Shown one piece after another: positions 23,875 to 32,001 of a DNA stretch of 64,000 bases. The notes below the pieces were generated by a model. It was not told the DNA's origin, made no database searches, and was given only the letters and a program-made list of their open reading frames with translations. This stretch comes from VAZQ01 sp963739175 (GTDB lineage Bacteria > Pseudomonadota > Alphaproteobacteria > Rhizobiales > Xanthobacteraceae), in NCBI GenBank assembly GCA_963739175.1, contig CAVTZH010000001.1, forward strand, positions 1-64,000, written 5' to 3'. Both the position numbers and the translations under genes were made by a program. The stretch's first letter is position 1, and the number at the start of each line of letters is the position of its first letter.

Positions 23875-24531
23875 TCAGGCATCAATTATGAAAACGATCA
23901 GATAGTTGTCATCCACGATGATGATGCGGTCTCCGACGATGAAGTATCGGTATCCGCGCCATGCCGGATAGATTTCCACCACTCGCGGGGGCAGCACCGC
24001 GAATGTGACCGTCCTCGGAACGGTCGTTCCGACTGAGATAGTGAAGTTCACGTTGGTAACGCGAGGCGCATTCGTCTGCTTGATGATGGTTTGGCGAATT
24101 TCCGTGCGCTGTTCAGTAGTTACCGTGGTGGTGGTCCCAGGCTTTTCCGCGGCCTTAGGATCGGCCTTCGGCTGCGGGTCTGGAGCACCCTTTTTGGCCT
24201 TCGGGTCGGCTGCCTTCGGTTCGGCAGCCTTCGGTTGACCTTCGGTCTTTGGTTGGGCTTCTTTCGCCTTGGGCGTTTCTGTAGCCTTGGGCTCTCCTGT
24301 TTTCGCCTTGGGCTCTCCTTTTGGCGGTTGGGCTTCCGTGCCCTTGGGCTCGGTTTTGGCTTTCGGCTCAGTCTTCGCTTTGGGATCGGCCGCCTTTGGT
24401 TGGGGCTGCGTACCGGTTTTCGGCTCCGCGCCTGGCTGCGCTGGGGCTGGTCCGGTTCCTTCCGCAGCAACGAACACCGTTCCGGCAGCCAGCGCCATCG
24501 CTGCCATAGTGATCAACCAACGACCTTTCAT
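23875..24531 (-). CDS. DUF1236 exported protein with Lys/Pro/Glu repeat region
   Basis: Encodes 218 residues. A signal peptide (MKGRWLITMAAMALAAGTVF) is followed by about 100 residues of low-complexity repeats of PKA(K/D)xEP type (KTEPKAKTEPKGTEAQPPKG). The C-terminal domain is DUF1236: TEQRTEIRQTIIKQ, RVTNVNFTISVGTTVPRTV, then VVEIYPAWRGYRYFIVGDRI with the diagnostic Y-P-x-W-R-G-Y. Members are periplasmic and of unknown role; DUF1236 is often doubled or paired with SH3-like domains in Bradyrhizobium. Ends at a strong terminator. Confidence 0.85.
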   Translation of the reverse strand: MKGRWLITMAAMALAAGTVFVAAEGTGPAPAQPGAEPKTGTQPQPKAADPKAKTEPKAKTEPKGTEAQPPKGEPKAKTGEPKATETPKAKEAQPKTEGQPKAAEPKAADPKAKKGAPDPQPKADPKAAEKPGTTTTVTTEQRTEIRQTIIKQTNAPRVTNVNFTISVGTTVPRTVTFAVLPPRVVEIYPAWRGYRYFIVGDRIIIVDDNYLIVFIIDA

Positions 24532-25090
24532 GTTTTCCTCCGCTGATCCCCGCTTATAAAGATGCGGGCGTAGTCAAACTTTTGAAAAAAATAATAGTTC
24601 CATTAGCCCGCGTTTCCCCTGATAGCCAGTCGGAAGCTGGAGCTGCGGTGAAGCAGTGTGTCGGCTCAAACTGCGTCGTTAGTCGCATCTGTGCATCGCT
24701 ATTCACATCGCCACATTTTGCCGCAACGTGGTGACATCTGCGTCCGCGACCTCGCCACGGTGCATTAGACTGCCCGGCGGCAGGATCCCAGAGCATGAAC
24801 ACGAAAACCAAGGTTCGCGATCTCCGCAATCCCACGCTCGATCCCCAATTCGGAATTCAAGGAAATTTGCCAGACGTGTGGTCTCGGCAAATTTCCCGGC
24901 CCTCAACGCGAGCGGCTGCGAGCGGAGATCAACGCGCTGGTAAAAGGCGTCGGGCAGGCGATGCGAGAGGACCGGAGCCAGCCAAGATCGCAAGCAGCGT
25001 CATCGCAATATCAACGTCGCCACCGCGCACGTCGCGAAGGCACGTGGTCTGCTGATCAAGGCCGGTCCATCCAGCTGGCTCCCGCTCTCA
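24532..25090. other. Stretch with gene relics
   Basis: About 560 bases upstream of the replication-like module. One frame has a zinc-ribbon-like piece (CQTCGLGKFPGPQRERLRAE, around 24870-24960) without a start codon in frame, and the first part of the next gene may begin here in another frame. No intact gene can be supported. Confidence 0.35.
24861..24896. repeat. Perfect 11-bp inverted repeat
   Basis: GGAAATTTGCC at 24861-24871 and GGCAAATTTCC at 24886-24896 are exact reverse complements 14 bases apart. A+T-rich arms in G+C-rich DNA, with no T run after them, fit a protein-binding site or origin-like element better than a terminator. Confidence 0.6.
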
Positions 25091-25585
25091 TTGAGCGCGC
25101 ATCTACTGGCTCCGATGCTGTCGGTGAAGTGGCTACGCGAGCAAATCCCCGACAGCCGTCCCGCTCTCGCTGCTCCAGGGCTGTCGGGGCTCGCGGGCGA
25201 CGTGGAGAACGAGACAACGGCGAGGCAGCGCCGCCGGGCGGTCGAGGATCGTCCAGTCGAAACGTTGACTGCCATTCTTAAAGCGGTGGAGGCAACGCTC
25301 GATAAGTCGATAGCGATGCAGAAGTTTGAACCCGGCTCACGAGGCGGGCCGAAGCCGCTCGACGATCGCCGAGACCTCATCATCATGTTGGCGATCAAGT
25401 GGCAGCGGCTCGGCAAGCGGGTGTCAACTGGGCGAGGTTCCGATTTCGTCGCATTCGTCGTGAACGTCATGGATTCGATCGGCTGGCCCAGCGACCTCGA
25501 TACCGAGACCGGCGAAGCTATCACGTCCGCCATCAGCAAGGCGCTTGGCCACTGGCGTAACCTGACCAAAGATGTGGTCCGGTAA
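25091..25585 (+). CDS. Hypothetical protein of the integrated element, 164 aa
   Basis: The C-terminal two-thirds looks convincingly coded (RPVETLTAILKAVEATLDKS, RRDLIIMLAIKWQRLGKRVS, FVAFVVNVMDSIGWPSDLD) and is all-helical. The N-terminus is uncertain: the frame stays open upstream of 25091 with protein-like sequence, so the true start may be earlier or in a shifted frame. It resembles small proteins found next to primase/helicase genes of integrative elements. Function unknown. Confidence 0.45.
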   Translation: MSAHLLAPMLSVKWLREQIPDSRPALAAPGLSGLAGDVENETTARQRRRAVEDRPVETLTAILKAVEATLDKSIAMQKFEPGSRGGPKPLDDRRDLIIMLAIKWQRLGKRVSTGRGSDFVAFVVNVMDSIGWPSDLDTETGEAITSAISKALGHWRNLTKDVVR

Positions 25586-25727
25586 AGCCAACCCTTTTCC
25601 GGAGAGTTGTGATCTAACCACACCATGGATTTCGCCGATCTAAGTGGTGGCTCGTTATTGGCACCACGGCGCAACCAGACCAAGAATTTGGGCCGGTAAA
25701 GCGGACCGTTCTGGAGAGATTTCTTTG
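25564..25727. repeat. Imperfect 50-bp direct repeats
   Basis: Two similar segments start GACCAA at 25564 and 25678 and share CCGGTAAAGC, a near-match of CCnTTnnCnGGAGAG and flanking bases. They straddle the gap between the hypothetical gene and the primase/helicase gene. They could be attachment or regulatory sites; there is no direct evidence of either. Confidence 0.5.
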
Positions 25728-25871
25728 AACTCCTGACCATCAGCCCGACGACGCGAAGCGCGACGAGACGGGCCTGGCAGCGCAACATCAAGCCAAAGAG
25801 CCGGCCAGCGGGGTTGCGACCGCGCGCCTGCCGACACAAGCAACCCGGTCCCCTCTTGTCGGAGAACCGAT

Positions 25872-27996
25872 ATGACAATCTCGAATTTAAGTTCCAGCCG
25901 ATCAGTCAAATATGCCGAGGCCGCGTTGAACGGCGAGGCCGGGCGCGTGGCCAGTGCTCTGCGCGGTACACGGAGCGAGGCGTTAAATAGGGCCGCCTTT
26001 ACTCTCGCGCCTTTCGTCCGCGACGGGTTGCTCGATTGCCAAGCGGTCACCGCCGCGCTTGAGGACGCGAGCCGTGTCAATGGTCACGCCAATGACGATG
26101 GCATCTCTTCGGTTCGCAAGACTATCGCCTCCGGGCTCGATTCCGGCACGAAGAAAAATACTCGGATTGTTCCGGCGAACGATAACCAGCCGGGTAGCCG
26201 TCCAATGGAGACGAGGCATCGCGATTACGTCGCGGCGACGAAGGAGCAAGCCTGCACCGAGCCGTCCAGTTTTCCGCCTTGGACGGCACCGGGTCCAGAT
26301 GGGAAACCGCACTTCTGGCAATTCAAAGCGGAAGGCCCGTCAATAGAACCGAACGAGCTGCGGCGGCATATCTACAGAGCCGGCTCCGAACCAGTGAGAA
26401 TCAAAATCAAATACAAACTCAATGGCAACAACACCAGATATGCGGACTGGTATCGCGTCCAACGGCCAGATGGAATGGTAGGATGGCAAACTCGTAAGCC
26501 CGTTGGCTATGTCGCAATTCCGTACGTCGCCGGAGTTGATCCATTTAGTTCTGAGTACTCAATAAGCCTGCTCTACTGGCCCGAGGGGGAGCGGGATGCA
26601 AACTCCATGGTCAAGTCCGGCCAGCTTGCGATGACGTTTGGAGGATGCGGCGACCTGCCCGAGAACTGCGAGCAATTCGCCATTGGCCGGGAGATCATCA
26701 TTCTATCCGACAACGATCAAGGCGGACGCGAGCACGCCGAGAAAAAGGCTGCACTGTGCGCTCCCGTTGCGGCGAGTGTGAAGGTTGTTGATTTCCCCGA
26801 CACGAAGTCGGGCGGGGACGTGACCGACTGGCTCGAAGCGGGTCACACTGTCGATGAGCTTCTGGATCGCATCAAGGCTACGCCATCCTGGACGCCAGCA
26901 TCACGCAGGGACGGCGCGGATCGGCCGCAGGGCGGCCGCGAACTCGTCGTTCACCGGGCTTCGGAGATCACGCCCAAATCCGTCGAATGGCTGTGGTCAG
27001 GCCGGATGGCAATTGGGAAGCTCGACTCTCATCGCGGGTGAACCGGGGCTCGGGAAAAGCCAATTGACCGCGGCGATCGCGGCAACGGTCTCCACTGGGG
27101 GGCAATGGCCCTGCGATGAAGGTCGGACTCCGCAAGGCAGCGTGATCATCTTGTCGGCAGAGGATGGCGCCGCCGACACGGTTGTTCCAAGACTATTCGC
27201 TGCTGCGGCTGATCTGGCCAAGGTCTTCATCGTGCCAGCCATCAGGAGCGAAGCCGGCGGCGGACGCCGCTCATTCAATCTGCAAGTTGACTTGGACGTC
27301 CTTGAACACAAAATCGCTGAGATAGGTGACGTGAGGCTAGTCGTCATCGATCCTATCAGTTCCTACCTCGGAAAGACCGACAGTCATAAGAACAGCGACG
27401 TTCGTGGCACGCTAGAGCCGTTGTGTGAGATGGCATCTCGGCTACGGGTAGCCGTGATCTGCGTGAGCCATTTTTCGAAGGCTGGCGGTGTTTCCGCAAT
27501 CAATCAATTCATCGGCAGCATTGCTTTCGTCGCAGCGGCACGGGCTGCCTATGTCGTGGCCCGTGATCCCGATGACCGCGAACGCTGCCTATTTGTATCC
27601 GCCAAGAACAATTTGGCTCGCGACATTGGTGGGCTGGCATTCCGGCTTGAACAGCGGCATGTCGGCCCCGAGAATGATATTCTTGCGTCCAATATCGTTT
27701 GGGAAAACGCGCGCATCGATCGGAGAGCCGATGACATCCTAGCGTCCAATGAGGTCAATGGTTCCGACCGGAACGCTGTCGATGAGGCAATAGATTTTTT
27801 GCGGCTGGAATTGCGCGATGGACCGATAGAGGTGAAGATCATTACCGCTCAGGCTCAGAACGCGGGGATCGCGCCTCGTACCCTCAAGCGGGCGCGCGCA
27901 AAACTTGGTTTAAAAACTGCAAGGGATGGGTTTGGGCCTGGCGGCAAGTTCTTCTTGTCCCTGCCGTCCGGCCATTGGGGACCAAAAGCTGCATAG
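25872..27996 (+). pseudogene. Toprim primase/AAA helicase-like protein, frameshifted
   Basis: The first frame (25872-27041) ends in a Toprim-like domain (EIIILSDNDQGGREHAEKKA, with DxD-like SDND, then FPDTKSGGDVTDWLEAGH). The second frame (from about 27015 to 27996) continues with an AAA/RepA-type ATPase: Walker A GEPGLGKSQLT, Walker B VRLVVIDPISSYLG, and sensor-like VICVSHFSK. Removing one base in AAGCTCGACTC near 27020 joins them into one protein of about 708 residues. Such proteins serve phage-satellite and island replication. The break could be a sequence error. Confidence 0.75.
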
Positions 27997-28094
27997 GGGG
28001 CCAGCGCAAGGGATGGCCCTCTATGGAGACTTTGGCCCTGCATGGGCCTGCGCGCGAAGTCTAGGTAATCTGAAAAATGGGAGGCGCAAAGAAA

Positions 28095-28292
28095 ATGAAA
28101 ACAAAACGAACCGACCTACCCGTTCCCGATGACAAGGCTCGGAGCAATGGCCAATGCGACAGCGACAATGTCGATCCCCATATCTTTCGCCTCGCCAAAC
28201 TGCTCGGGCGACAAGCAGCCGAAGACTTGTTACGTAAGTCACGACCAGCAAACGACAATATCCCGGCTACAGATGTTGGAAGGGCAGCATGA
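28095..28292 (+). CDS. Small accessory protein before the recombinase, 65 aa
   Basis: The ATG at 28095 follows GGGAGG at a suitable distance. The product begins MKTKRTDLPVPDDKARSN and contains VDPHIFRLAKLLGRQAAEDL, a helix pattern also seen in short proteins beside rhizobial recombinases. Its stop overlaps the recombinase start (ATGATGA region, 28289-28292), indicating coupled translation. It may be an excision or recombination accessory factor, by position only. Confidence 0.55.
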   Translation: MKTKRTDLPVPDDKARSNGQCDSDNVDPHIFRLAKLLGRQAAEDLLRKSRPANDNIPATDVGRAA

Positions 28293-29935
28293 TGAAAGCG
28301 ACTGTCTACGCGCGATATTCCAGCGATCTCCAATCTGCTGCTTCGATAGAGGATCAAGTGCGCTTGTGCCGCGAACACGCTGAGCAGTTGGGGTACGACG
28401 TAATTGAGGTTTATCACGATGCGGCGATCTCCGGATCGCGAATACAAAATCGGCCCGGCTTGCAATCGTTGCTTGAACGCGCACGACAGCAGCCCAGATC
28501 GTTCGAAATCGTAATAGCGGAAGCGCTTGATCGTTTGTCTCGCGATCAGGAAGACATGGCTGGTCTCTTCAAGAGACTGACCCACGTCGGCATTCGCATC
28601 CATACAATTGCCGAGGGTGATATCAGCGAACTGCATGTCGGCCTCAAGGGGACGATGAACGCTCTCTTTCTCAAGGACCTCGGCGCGAAAGTCAGACGCG
28701 GTCAGCGCGGCCGTGCGGAAGCTCACCGCGCTGCCGGCGGTCTTTCTTTTGGCTACGATATGGTGCGTGATATTGGCAGCGACGGCGAAATCGAAAGAGG
28801 ACGACGGCGGATCAATCCGGAAGCGGCTGCTGTTATTTGCCGAATTTTCGAAGAGTATGTCGCGGGCCGCAGCCCGCGCGCCATAGCGGTAGACTTAAAT
28901 CGTGATGGAATTCGGAGTCCCGGTGGCGGCTCATGGAATGCGAGCACAATCAACGGTCACTCGCAACGGCTCCACGGCATTCTGCGCAACCCGTTGTACT
29001 CCGGACGGATGATCTATGGCCGCCAGACCTACCGAAAAGATCCTGATACCGGGACTCGCGAGCTTCACGTCGTACCGCAACGAGACTGGGTTCATGTTGA
29101 TGTCCCCGAATGGCAGATCGTTCCGGGGCCGCTCTGGCAACAAGCCCAGGCACTGTTGGACCGCCACGCCGCGCACGGTCCTCGCAACGCGCGCCGTCCC
29201 CGGCATCTGTTGAGCGGGCTCACACGCTGCGGCCAGTGTGGCGGCGCCTATACGATGCGATCCAGTGACCGTCTCGGATGCGTAGCTCACCGTGAAAAGG
29301 GCACTTGCGATAACAGCCGTACTGTTCTCCAGGTCGAATTGGAACGTCGAGTGTTGGCGGGCATCAAGGATCAACTGCTGACTCCCCGAGCATTCGAGCA
29401 ATTTGCGGAGGAGTATCGCGAAACTTACCGTCGTCGCCGCGGCGGCCTTAACCAGCGCCTATCTGAGATCAATCGCAAGCTCAAAGCGAATAGGGATGGC
29501 ATTGGGCGGATCGTCGACGCCATTGCAGAAGGCACTGCTTCAAAAGCCCTCAAAGCCAAACTCGAACGGCTAGAAGAGGAAAGTGAGAACTTGAACGCCG
29601 AACAGAAAGCCCTTGTCACCGAGCAGCCGCCGGAACTGCATCCCAATCTCCCGGCACTTTACCGCAGCCAAGTCGGCGACCTCGAAAGGGCACTCACTCG
29701 AACGCCAGTGGAGCGAGCTTCTGCCAGTGAAATCATTCGATCCCTGATCTCACGAATTGTCGTCTCGCCAGGGGAAGGGCGCGGTGCGGTGACCATCAGC
29801 GTGGAGGGTAGCATTCCGGCTATCCTTGACCTCGCAAGACAGCGAGAACGCGCGCCGAACGAGCGCGAACGAATGCAAAACCGTGGTGTAGTTTTGATGG
29901 TGCCCAGGGGCGGGATCGAACCACCGACACCGTGA
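28289..29935 (+). CDS. Large serine recombinase (integrase)
   Basis: Encodes 548 residues. The resolvase domain has catalytic Ser11 (YARYSSDLQSAASIEDQ) and the EALDRLSRDQEDMAGL block. A Recombinase domain (residues about 165-275, NRDGIRSPGGGSWNASTIN) and zinc ribbon (LTRCGQCGGAYTM, CVAHREKGTCDN) follow, then a coiled coil (residues about 370-430). The last dozen codons (VPRGGIEPPTP) lie inside the antisense of tRNA-Phe, showing that the gene reads to its integration site. It is the likely integrase of an island occupying the DNA to its left. Confidence 0.93.
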   Translation: MMKATVYARYSSDLQSAASIEDQVRLCREHAEQLGYDVIEVYHDAAISGSRIQNRPGLQSLLERARQQPRSFEIVIAEALDRLSRDQEDMAGLFKRLTHVGIRIHTIAEGDISELHVGLKGTMNALFLKDLGAKVRRGQRGRAEAHRAAGGLSFGYDMVRDIGSDGEIERGRRRINPEAAAVICRIFEEYVAGRSPRAIAVDLNRDGIRSPGGGSWNASTINGHSQRLHGILRNPLYSGRMIYGRQTYRKDPDTGTRELHVVPQRDWVHVDVPEWQIVPGPLWQQAQALLDRHAAHGPRNARRPRHLLSGLTRCGQCGGAYTMRSSDRLGCVAHREKGTCDNSRTVLQVELERRVLAGIKDQLLTPRAFEQFAEEYRETYRRRRGGLNQRLSEINRKLKANRDGIGRIVDAIAEGTASKALKAKLERLEEESENLNAEQKALVTEQPPELHPNLPALYRSQVGDLERALTRTPVERASASEIIRSLISRIVVSPGEGRGAVTISVEGSIPAILDLARQRERAPNERERMQNRGVVLMVPRGGIEPPTP

Positions 29936-29973
29936 TTTTCAGTCACGTGCTCTACCAACTGAGCTACCTGGGC
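29898..29973 (-). tRNA. tRNA-Phe (GAA)
   Basis: All arms fold: acceptor GCCCAGG/CCTGGGC, D arm GCTC...GAGC, anticodon stem CGTGA/TCACG with loop CTGAAAA (anticodon GAA), T arm GGTGG-TTCGATC-CCGCC and an encoded CCA. It marks the border between accessory and core DNA. The 3' end faces the serine recombinase, as expected for an island integrated at a tRNA 3' end. Confidence 0.97.
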
Positions 29974-30084
29974 GCCGAGAACCCGCCGAACGACGGGAGC
30001 GGGGCGTTATAGAGGCTGATTGCGGCACTGTCCAGAACGGCCCCGGAACGCGGATTCAAGCGAATTTCGTTGGCCGATCGCGCG

Positions 30085-30299
30085 CTAGCCGCGCCGGTCT
30101 TCTTCGCCTGCACGGTCGCCGCGCTGGCCGTCCTCGTCCTCTTCCTCCTTGCCGGGCACGGCATAGACGCCGGACAGCCAGCGATTGAGGTCGACGTCGC
30201 GGCAGCGCTTGGAACAGAACGGCCGGAATGCTTCTGCGCCCGGCTTGGCGCAGATCGGGCATTGCGCAGCAGCGAGCCAGTGTCGGCTTGGTCCGTCAT
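30085..30299 (-). CDS. yacG: DNA gyrase inhibitor YacG (zinc protein), frameshifted
   Basis: The ATG at 30299 opens MTDQADTGSLLR, then the frame must shift near 30265 to give CPICAKPGAEAFRPFCSKRC and DVDLNRWLSGVYAVPGKEEE. The C-x2-C ... PFCSxRC-x3-DL-x-x-W pattern is YacG's single zinc site; the protein binds gyrase and limits its activity. The C-terminus is acidic. Located directly after maf as in many alphaproteobacteria. The single missing base is likely a sequencing error because the rest is intact. Confidence 0.8.
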
Positions 30300-30316
30300 C
30301 GCGTTGATATGGGTAT

Positions 30317-30950
30317 CTACACGGCGTTGAGCCAGCCGAAGCGGATCGGATAGCCCTCGCCAAGCAAGAGCGCGGTGGTCTCGTAGAGCGGCAGGCCGAC
30401 CACGTTGGAATAGGACCCGACGAGCTTGACGATGAACGAGCCGGCGATGCCCTTGCGCCGCATAGGCGCCGGCCTTGCCGCGCCATTCGCCGGAGGCGAG
30501 ATAGGCTTCGATATCCTCGTCGTTGAGCCGCTTGAAGCGCACCTTGGTTTCCACCAGCCGCTGGCGGAACGCGCCGGAGGGCGTCACCAGGCAGACCGCG
30601 GTGTGGACCCGATGGTTGCGCCCGGAGAGGAGCCGCAGGCACTGCGCGGCCTCGTCGAGCAGGTCGGCCTTCGGCAGGATGCGCCGCCCGACCGCGACCA
30701 CGGTGTCGGCGGACAGGATGTAGGCGCCGCGCAATTCCTCGTCGATATTGATCAGCGCAAGCGCCGCCTCGGCCTTGGCGCGCGCGAGCCGGTTGGCGCA
30801 GGCGCGCGGCAGCTCGCCGCGCTTGGGCGTCTCGTCGATGTCGGTCGGGCGCAACGCGTCCGGCTCGATGCCGGCCTGATTGATCAGCGTGACCCGGCGC
30901 GGAGAGCCGGAAGCAAGGACGAGTTTGGGCCGGCCGATCATGCGAGACAA
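30317..30950 (-). CDS. maf: Maf/Ham1-type nucleotide pyrophosphatase, frameshifted
   Basis: The frame from 30950 has the Maf start MIGRPKLVLASGSPRRVTLI and the motifs LSADTVVAVGRRIL and HRVHTAVCL. After GEWRGKAGAY the reading shifts at an extra G near 30457 and resumes as IAGSFIVKLVGSYSNVVGLP, then ETTALLLGEGYPIRF. Total about 211 residues, the usual length. Maf proteins hydrolyse non-canonical or modified nucleoside triphosphates to monophosphates. Conserved neighbour order (phosphatase, maf, yacG, tRNA-Phe) supports the call. The gap to the upstream phosphatase gene is only about 100 bases. Confidence 0.88.
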
Positions 30951-31048
30951 GACTTTCGCTGGTTATTGCGGCGCTTCGCGCGGGCCGAACCCCGCGCATG
31001 ATTACCGGAAGGCGGCGATTTCGACAACCGGATAGCCGCCGTTGCCGA

Positions 31049-31504
31049 TCATCCTCCCGGAAAAAACCGCGCCTTGATGCGCGCGGCGAGCTGGTCGCGC
31101 ACCGTGCGATAGGCGTCGAGCCGCTGCTCGCGATTGCCCTCGGTCGCGGTCGGGTCGGCGGTCGGCCAGTACTCGATCGCGGCGGCGATGCGGTGGGTGA
31201 GCGCCAGCGCCGTGTGGTGCGCTTCCGGCGAGAGCGTCACGATCAGGTCGAAGTCGAGGCCTTCGAGGTCTTCGAGCTCCTCGATGGTCATGGGTTCATG
31301 CTCGGTGATGTCGATGCCGGTTTCCAGCATCGCGGCCGCCGCGAAGGGATCGAGCGTGTCCTTGCGCACCCCGGCCGAGGCGACCGTGGTCCCCTCGCCC
31401 GCCATCTGCCGCAGCAGCGCCGCCGCCATCGGCGAGCGCACCGAATTGAGCGCGCAAACGAACAGCACCGCCCGCGGCCGCGATGCGCCGGCGCCCTCTT
31501 CCAC
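31049..31504 (-). CDS. Low-molecular-weight phosphatase / ArsC-like protein
   Basis: Encodes 151 residues. The P-loop CALNSVRS (Cys17 to Arg23, C-x5-R-S) near the N-terminus is that of the low-molecular-weight protein-tyrosine phosphatase/arsenate reductase superfamily. The acid (Asp) comes near EYWPTADPTATEG. It starts 2 bases downstream of the UPF0262 stop, so it is cotranscribed with hisD. Which substrate it uses, a phosphoprotein or arsenate, is not clear from sequence. Confidence 0.85.
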   Translation of the reverse strand: MEEGAGASRPRAVLFVCALNSVRSPMAAALLRQMAGEGTTVASAGVRKDTLDPFAAAAMLETGIDITEHEPMTIEELEDLEGLDFDLIVTLSPEAHHTALALTHRIAAAIEYWPTADPTATEGNREQRLDAYRTVRDQLAARIKARFFPGG

Positions 31505-31506
31505 GG

Positions 31507-32001
31507 TCAGCCCTTCCAGTGCAGCACGCAGATCAGCGTGAACAGCCGGCGTGCGGTTTCGACGTCGATTGAGACCTTGTCCTTGAGCCGTTCGGTCAGC
31601 AGCTCCGAGCCCTCGTTGTGCAGCGAGCGGCGCGCCATGTCGATCGCCTCGATGCGGTCGGGCGTCGCGGTGCGGATCGCCTCGTAATAGCTGTCGCAGA
31701 CCATGTAGTAGTCCTTGACGATGCGCCGCAGCGGCGTGAGCGAAAGCAGATGCGCCATCACCGGCTCGTCGTTCTGCCGGCGGATGTCGAACACCAGCCG
31801 GTTGCCGGTGATGCTGAGGTTCAGCTTGAACGGCCCGCGCGCCCCGTGGGCGGGATCGAAACTGTTGGCTTCGAGCAGATCGTAGATCGCGACCGCGCGC
31901 TCATGCTCGACGTCGGGGCCGGAACGGCCGATCGAGGCCTCGTCCAGCGTCACGGCCACGAGGCGGCGGGAATTCCCGGCGGCGCGCGGCCGGCGCGTCA
32001 T
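31507..32001 (-). CDS. UPF0262 family protein
   Basis: Encodes 164 residues from the ATG at 32001, whose first bases overlap the hisD stop (ATGA). Family blocks are evident: RLVAVTLDEASIGRS, EHERAVAIYDLLEANSF, GPFKLNLSITGNRLVFDI, PLRRIVKDYYMVCDSYYEAI, and a C-terminus with RLFTLICVLHWKG. UPF0262 proteins are restricted to alphaproteobacteria and always sit next to hisD; their role is unknown. The frame continues upstream through part of hisD but only this part is coding in that frame. Confidence 0.9.
   Translation of the reverse strand: MTRRPRAAGNSRRLVAVTLDEASIGRSGPDVEHERAVAIYDLLEANSFDPAHGARGPFKLNLSITGNRLVFDIRRQNDEPVMAHLLSLTPLRRIVKDYYMVCDSYYEAIRTATPDRIEAIDMARRSLHNEGSELLTERLKDKVSIDVETARRLFTLICVLHWKG

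Noticed and set aside
24961..25281. 106-codon frame starting MREDRSQPRSQ
   Set aside because: Competes with a better frame for the same DNA and becomes Arg/Gly-rich; at most its first residues belong to a relic of a zinc-ribbon-like protein.
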